Part shown: positions 4,925 to 9,090 of the stretch, piece after piece
How positions within the stretch are numbered: position 1 is the first letter of the stretch
Layout of the letters: the number at the start of each line of letters is the position of its first letter
Origin: Spirochaetales bacterium
GTDB lineage: Bacteria > Spirochaetota > Spirochaetia > ARS1246
Assembly: GCA_016930115.1 (NCBI GenBank)
Contig: JAFGHN010000193.1
Location: 1-9,090 of the forward strand
Direction of reading: 5' to 3'
DNA: 9,090 nt
Made by a program: the position numbers and the translations under genes
The notes under the pieces: generated by a model
Told to the model about the DNA's origin: nothing
What the model saw: the letters and a program-made list of their open reading frames with translations, nothing else
Database searches by the model: none

Positions 4925-6633
4925 TGAAGAGAATACTCCTCATGGGTGATCCTAATGTCGGCAAAAGTGTGGTCTTTTCACGATTGACCGGTGTGCACGT
5001 CGTTGCGTCCAACTACCCGGGAACAACGATAGAATATACCAGCGGTTATATGCGGCTGGACGGCCAAAAGATAGAGGTGGTGGACGTTCCCGGTACGTAT
5101 ACGCTGGATCCAACAAATGAAGCCGAAAAAGTCGCCACTGATATGCTAAAGCCGGATGATATTGTTATTAATGTTGTGGATTCGACAAACCTGGAGAGGA
5201 ACCTCAACCTTACCCTCCAGCTGCTTGAGCGTGGAAACCCGGTGCTCGTGTGTCTGAATATGTGGGACGACGCGGAACACCGGGGTATAACGATAGACTC
5301 CGGCAAGCTCGAGCAGATTATCAGAGCGCCCGTAGTCCCCACCGTGGCCGTATCCGGATGGGGAATCAAGGCGCTCGTTTCGCGAATACCGGACGCCCGA
5401 CCCTCAGAGCCGCGAATCATGAATCAGGAAAAAAGGTGGCAGGAGATTGGGAGTATCATCAGAAGTGTACAGATAACGACACGCCGCCATCATACTTTTC
5501 TTGAGAAACTGGAGGATGCGAGCATCCGCCCTTTTTCCGGCGCGATAATCGCCGCTCTTGTGCTGGCAGGCGCCTTCACGCTGGTTCGTCTCATCGGAGA
5601 GGCGATAATCCAGTACATCATGGAGCCGTTTTTTGCGCGTGTCTATTCCCCGCTCATTATGAAATTGAGTTCCGTTATAGCGGAAAAGCAGTTCCTGCAT
5701 GACGTATTGATCGGCAGACTGATAAACGGCGAAGTTGACTTTACACAGTCGTTCGGATTCCTCAGTACCGGGGTTTTTGTGCCTGTTGGGATGGTCTTGC
5801 CGTACGTTGTTACCTTCTATTTCGTGCTGGGATTGCTCGAGGATGTGGGATATCTGCCGCGGCTTGCGATATTTCTGGACCGGATCATGCACAAAATGGG
5901 GCTTCATGGGTATGCAATCATACCGACGATTCTGGGGTTAGGATGCAATGTCCCGGGAATTCTGGCAACCAGGATTCTCGAGGAAAAGCGGCAACGGTTC
6001 ATTGCGGCAACGATCATATCTATCGGTGTTCCCTGCGCGGCGCTCCAGGCAATGATCTGGGGAATGTTGGGGCCGCACGGGTGGGAATACGTTCTTCTGG
6101 TATACGGCATACTGCTGGTGGTGTGGTTTTTGATCGGTTTCGGGCTGAACAAGATGATGAGAGGTTTCAGCCCGGAGCTTTTTATAGAAATCCCCCGATA
6201 CCATGTGCCTAAACTGCCAATAGTATTGAAAAAACTAGGGATGCGCGTGTTGGGTTTCTTGAAGGAAGCGCTCCCCGTGGTCTTTGTGGGAATACTGTTC
6301 GTCAACATTCTCTATACGCTGGGTGTCATGGACGCGATCGCGCGGTTTACCGCGCCGGTTGTCGTGAAACTTCTTGGACTCCCTGAGGAAGCGGTGACTG
6401 CGTTAGTGATCGGTTTCTTGCGTAAAGATGTTGCTCTCGGAATGCTGGCGCCGCTGTCGTTGGATCCCGGCCAGCTTGTTGTTGCATCCGTGGTTTTAGC
6501 TATGTTTTTTCCATGTATCGCGAGTTTCATCGTATTGATGCGGGAGCTTGGGTTCCTGCAAATGATAAAAGCAACACTGTTGATGGTCGTATCCGCAATT
6601 GTCGTAGGCAGTCTGTTGAATTTGGCGCTCTAA
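4924..6633 (+). CDS. feoB: FeoB ferrous iron transporter, compact form
   Basis: This 569-aa inner-membrane protein imports Fe(II). The N-terminal G-protein domain has G1 GDPNVGKS (8-15), G2 around T34/T35 (YPGTT), G3 DVPG (54-57), G4 NMWD (112-115) and G5 SGWG (144-147). The NMxD form of G4 is normal for FeoB. The membrane part begins near residue 204. It contains the gate-region signatures LEDVGYLPR (305-313), GLGCNVPGILATR (338-350) with C341, IGVPCAA (367-373) with C371, and FFPCIASF (528-535) with C531. Most FeoB proteins are about 650-770 aa. Here only about 50 residues lie between the G domain and the first membrane helix, so the GDP-dissociation-inhibitor helical domain is much reduced. 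The protein also ends at its last helix without the usual cytoplasmic tail. No frame break is visible, and all core motifs are intact, so it should be functional. No feoC follows. Confidence 0.95.
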   Translation: MKRILLMGDPNVGKSVVFSRLTGVHVVASNYPGTTIEYTSGYMRLDGQKIEVVDVPGTYTLDPTNEAEKVATDMLKPDDIVINVVDSTNLERNLNLTLQLLERGNPVLVCLNMWDDAEHRGITIDSGKLEQIIRAPVVPTVAVSGWGIKALVSRIPDARPSEPRIMNQEKRWQEIGSIIRSVQITTRRHHTFLEKLEDASIRPFSGAIIAALVLAGAFTLVRLIGEAIIQYIMEPFFARVYSPLIMKLSSVIAEKQFLHDVLIGRLINGEVDFTQSFGFLSTGVFVPVGMVLPYVVTFYFVLGLLEDVGYLPRLAIFLDRIMHKMGLHGYAIIPTILGLGCNVPGILATRILEEKRQRFIAATIISIGVPCAALQAMIWGMLGPHGWEYVLLVYGILLVVWFLIGFGLNKMMRGFSPELFIEIPRYHVPKLPIVLKKLGMRVLGFLKEALPVVFVGILFVNILYTLGVMDAIARFTAPVVVKLLGLPEEAVTALVIGFLRKDVALGMLAPLSLDPGQLVVASVVLAMFFPCIASFIVLMRELGFLQMIKATLLMVVSAIVVGSLLNLAL

Positions 6634-6647
6634 CACCAGGAACAGTG

Positions 6648-7064
6648 TCAGCGGCAGCGATCGACTCTTTCGCACAGCTCCACCAGCACCCCACCGGTCG
6701 CCTTTGGATGGAGGAATGCGATCCTTTTATCGCCGGCCCCAGGGCGCGGCTGTTCATCTATGAGCCGGATGCCCGCTGATTTCAGCTCTTCAAGGGCCTG
6801 TGCGAGATTATCCACTTCAAAGGCGATGTGATGGATTCCCGGCCCGCGCTTTTCGATGAACTTCGCGATCGGCCCGGTTTCCATCGTCGATTCCAGCAGC
6901 TCGATTTCGCTGTCACCGACCGGAATAAATCCCGTGGTAACCTGCTGCGATTCAACCGTTTCGCTTTCTGTGACCGCCAACCCCAGTATCTGTTGCCAGA
7001 ACTGCCCGGCTTCCTCAATTCCGTCGACGGCGACACCGATATGATCGATCTTTACTATGTTCAC
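6648..7064 (-). CDS. mce: Methylmalonyl-CoA epimerase (VOC fold)
   Basis: This 138-aa enzyme interconverts (2R)- and (2S)-methylmalonyl-CoA, linking propionyl-CoA or succinyl-CoA to methylmalonyl-CoA mutase. The two beta-alpha-beta modules of the glyoxalase/VOC fold are clear. IDHIGVAVDGIEEAGQFW (6-23) contains the metal ligand H8, and VGDSEIELLEST is at 49-60. GPGIHHIAFEVD (74-85) holds the second His ligand (H78 or H79), and the C-terminal GGVLVELCE (124-132) holds the Glu ligand. I chose GTG 7064 because GAGG sits 6 nt before it and the family normally starts just before the first strand. An ATG at 7124 would add 20 unrelated residues and overlap carB. The gene lies 40 bp after carB in the same direction, so it is probably co-transcribed, and it converges on feoB with 14 bp between stops. 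Mutase genes are not in the window. Confidence 0.92.
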   Translation of the reverse strand: MNIVKIDHIGVAVDGIEEAGQFWQQILGLAVTESETVESQQVTTGFIPVGDSEIELLESTMETGPIAKFIEKRGPGIHHIAFEVDNLAQALEELKSAGIRLIDEQPRPGAGDKRIAFLHPKATGGVLVELCERVDRCR

Positions 7065-7104
7065 AACGGCCCTCGTTTGCCTTCCCGGGTCGGCAGGTTC
7101 TCGA

Positions 7105-9090
7105 TTATCCGCGTATTTCCTCATGATACCGCTGGAGCGATTTTATCTCATCACAGCCGTTTCTTCGCTCGGCGATACCGCCCGCGGCGGTGAGAGCGGC
7201 TGCAAGGGTCGTAATATAGGGTATCCGGTACCTGATGGCGTTTTTCCGGATGTAGGAGTCATCGTATTCACTCTCGGTCCCCGCAGGAGTATTGATGATC
7301 AGCGCTATTTCGCGGTTCTTGATCAGGTCAAGGATGTTCGGCCTTCCTTCGTGCAGCTTGCTGATCAGGCTGGTCTCTATGCCGTTGTCGAGCAGGTAGT
7401 TCCGGGTGCCTTCGGTCGCGATGATGGTGAACCCAAGCTTGTGAAATTCTCTTGCAACCGGAAGGAGACCCTTGCGGTCTCTCCTTGCGATACTGATGAG
7501 AACCGTACCTTCGTTCGGCAGCGCCTGCCCGGTGGCTTCCTGCGCTTTAAAGAAGGCGAGACCGGGATTGGTCGCAAGTCCCAGCACTTCGCCGGTTGAG
7601 CGCATCTCCGGTCCCAAAAGGGGATCCACTTCAGGGAGCATGTTAAACGGGAAAACCGCTTCCTTGACGCCAAAATGGCCGATCTTTCTGTGTCTCAGGT
7701 CGAGATCGCGAATTTTCGCGCCGTTCATGATACGGGTCGCGATTTTTGCCATTTCAACGTTACACACCTTTGATACGAGCGGTACCGTCCGGGATGCCCG
7801 CGGGTTAGCCTCGAGCACATACACCGTATCGTTGGCGATTGCGTATTGCATGTTCATCAGGCCGATGACGTTGAGCTCCTTGGCTATGCGATTCGTGTAG
7901 TCCTCGATGGCGGCCAGATGCTTTGGCGGGATGCTTACCGGAGGAAGCACACAGGCCGAATCACCGGAATGGACACCGGCGTACTCGATGTGCTGCATCA
8001 CCGCCGGAATGAACACATCGGTGCCGTCGGATATCGCGTCGCTCTCGGCTTCCGTGGCGTCTTCAAGAAACTTGTCGATCAGGATGGGCCGCTCCGGCGA
8101 GACATCGACGGCGTTATTAACATACGCTTCGAGCTTCTGCTCCTCATGAACGATTTCCATTCCCCTTCCGCCGAGAACGTAGGAAGGCCGTACGATGAGG
8201 GGGTAACCGATTTTCGCCGCTATATCGAGCGCCTCTTTTACGGTGCTCGCCATGCCTGACGCCGGCATCGGGATACCCATTCGGCGCATCACTTCCCCAA
8301 AACGCTCCCGGTCCTCAGCAAGGTCGATAGTCCGCGGCGAAGTGCCGAGTATCTTTACACCCTCGGATTCGAGCTCCGCGGCGATGTTGAGCGGCGTCTG
8401 TCCGCCGAACTGCACGATGACGCCGACCGGATTTTCCTTGTGATAGATGCTCAAAACGTCTTCCACGGTGAGTGGTTCAAAGTAAAGCTTGTCGGACGTA
8501 TCGTAATCCGTGGAAACTGTTTCCGGATTGCAGTTGACCATGATCGTTTCAAAGCCTAACTCGCGGAGCGCGAAGGCCGCGTGCACGCAGCAGTAATCGA
8601 ACTCTATCCCCTGGCCGATCCGGTTCGGCCCGCCTCCAAGGATCATGACCTTCGGCCTGTCGCTCACCACCACCTTGTCATCGCCGTTGTAGGTGGAGTA
8701 GTAATACGCGGCGTTTTCCACACCGCTTACCGGGACCGCGTCCCAGCTCTGTACAACTCCGAGCCCGATCCGCCGGTTCCGGATGTCACGCTCCGCGATG
8801 CCGAGTAGCTGCCCGAGATACTTGTCTGAAAAGCCGTCTTTTTTCGCGCGCACAAGCAGCTCGTCAGGAAGACTTCCGTCTTTGTGCGCGAGGATTTCCT
8901 CTTCGAGCCGGACAAGCTCGCGCATCTGCGTGAGAAACCATGGCTTTATGTGGGTGAGTTTGTAGAGCTCATCGATGTCTGCGCCTTTGCGCAATGCTTC
9001 ATAGAGGATGAACTGGCGCTCGCTTGTCGGCTCGATGAGCAGGCGCATGAGCTCTTCGAGGGGCAACTTGTGGAAATTCTTCGCGAATCC
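7105..9090 (-). CDS. carB: Carbamoyl-phosphate synthase large subunit, C-terminal part (runs off the right edge)
   Basis: The open frame gives the last 661 residues of CarB (full length about 1070), with the N-terminal ATP-grasp half outside the window. CarB makes carbamoyl phosphate from bicarbonate, ATP and glutamine-derived ammonia for pyrimidine and arginine synthesis. Reading in order from the edge: the oligomerisation domain (ERQFILYEALRKG, HIKPWFLTQMRELVRLEE); the second preATP-grasp domain with GGGPNRIGQGIEFDYCC (fragment residues about 152-168) and NCNPETVSTDYDTSD; the second ATP-grasp domain with IGYPLIVRPSYVLGGRGMEI, GVHSGDSACVLP and VLEANPRASRTVP; then KEAVFPFN, LLGPEMRSTGEVLG and the allosteric MGS-like domain (from about GLLPVAREFHKLG to LHEGRPNILDLI and INTPAG). 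All core motifs look intact. An in-frame TTG at 9066 is internal and not a start. Confidence 0.97.
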   Translation of the reverse strand, partial: GFAKNFHKLPLEELMRLLIEPTSERQFILYEALRKGADIDELYKLTHIKPWFLTQMRELVRLEEEILAHKDGSLPDELLVRAKKDGFSDKYLGQLLGIAERDIRNRRIGLGVVQSWDAVPVSGVENAAYYYSTYNGDDKVVVSDRPKVMILGGGPNRIGQGIEFDYCCVHAAFALRELGFETIMVNCNPETVSTDYDTSDKLYFEPLTVEDVLSIYHKENPVGVIVQFGGQTPLNIAAELESEGVKILGTSPRTIDLAEDRERFGEVMRRMGIPMPASGMASTVKEALDIAAKIGYPLIVRPSYVLGGRGMEIVHEEQKLEAYVNNAVDVSPERPILIDKFLEDATEAESDAISDGTDVFIPAVMQHIEYAGVHSGDSACVLPPVSIPPKHLAAIEDYTNRIAKELNVIGLMNMQYAIANDTVYVLEANPRASRTVPLVSKVCNVEMAKIATRIMNGAKIRDLDLRHRKIGHFGVKEAVFPFNMLPEVDPLLGPEMRSTGEVLGLATNPGLAFFKAQEATGQALPNEGTVLISIARRDRKGLLPVAREFHKLGFTIIATEGTRNYLLDNGIETSLISKLHEGRPNILDLIKNREIALIINTPAGTESEYDDSYIRKNAIRYRIPYITTLAAALTAAGGIAERRNGCDEIKSLQRYHEEIRG

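Noticed and set aside
5257..5268. NMWD in FeoB in place of the NKxD G4 motif as a possible lost nucleotide-specificity residue
   Set aside because: NMxD is the usual G4 form in FeoB proteins, so this is normal.
5404..5907. 167-codon open frame on the minus strand inside feoB
   Set aside because: It lacks protein-like features and overlaps a fully conserved FeoB. It is a by-product of the codon bias of the real gene.
6633..6648. ACAC...GTGT hairpin between the convergent feoB and mce stops as a bidirectional terminator
   Set aside because: The stem is only 4 bp, with no T-run on either strand.
7057..7599. 180-codon plus-strand open frame across mce and carB
   Set aside because: It is antisense to two well-conserved genes and has no recognisable motif or ribosome site.

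Overview
The window looks like chromosomal DNA of a strictly anaerobic Gram-negative bacterium. The evidence is a tungsten/molybdenum-type aldehyde ferredoxin oxidoreductase, a ferrous-iron uptake operon with a Cys-tailed DtxR-family regulator, and methylmalonyl-CoA epimerase. The CarB, FeoA/FeoB-regulator and AOR sequences read to me like those of Desulfobacterota or related syntrophs. That lineage call is an inference from memory of the families and is not proven here.

Layout. At the left edge, the first about 20 codons of a probable exported or membrane protein run off the window on the minus strand (1-59). Next comes a 127-bp non-coding element bounded by 24-bp perfect inverted repeats (76-202). 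A strong extended -10 promoter (255-282) then drives a leader holding a molybdenum/tungsten-cofactor (Moco/Tuco) riboswitch (about 293-397). The riboswitch precedes a three-gene cassette: an AOR-family enzyme (423-2150), an uncharacterised 143-aa protein (2162-2593) and a MoaD/ThiS-like protein ending in Gly-Gly-Gly (2597-2827). A class II fructose-bisphosphate aldolase gene (2926-3924) follows and appears to have its own promoter.

After a 223-bp intergenic region, an iron operon runs on the plus strand: a DtxR/MntR-family regulator (4148-4651), feoA (4655-4924) and a compact feoB (4924-6633), tightly packed. A TTGGAA-17-TATAAT promoter precedes it, with TTAGAY repeats around it that could be the regulator's operator. 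Convergent to feoB are methylmalonyl-CoA epimerase (6648-7064, minus) and the C-terminal about 660 residues of carB (7105 to the right edge, minus), probably one transcript read from carB into the epimerase gene.

How the genes fit together. The riboswitch couples expression of a pterin-cofactor enzyme to availability of that cofactor, and the MoaD-like protein could supply sulfur for a dedicated cofactor. The middle protein of the cassette is the least understood gene in the window. The feo operon supplies Fe(II), which a cell with Fe-S/tungsten enzymes needs. Aldolase, epimerase and CarB are housekeeping central-metabolism genes. The points most worth a second look are the riboswitch with its possible anti-Shine-Dalgarno switch, the uncharacterised small protein between AOR and MoaD, and the inverted-repeat element.
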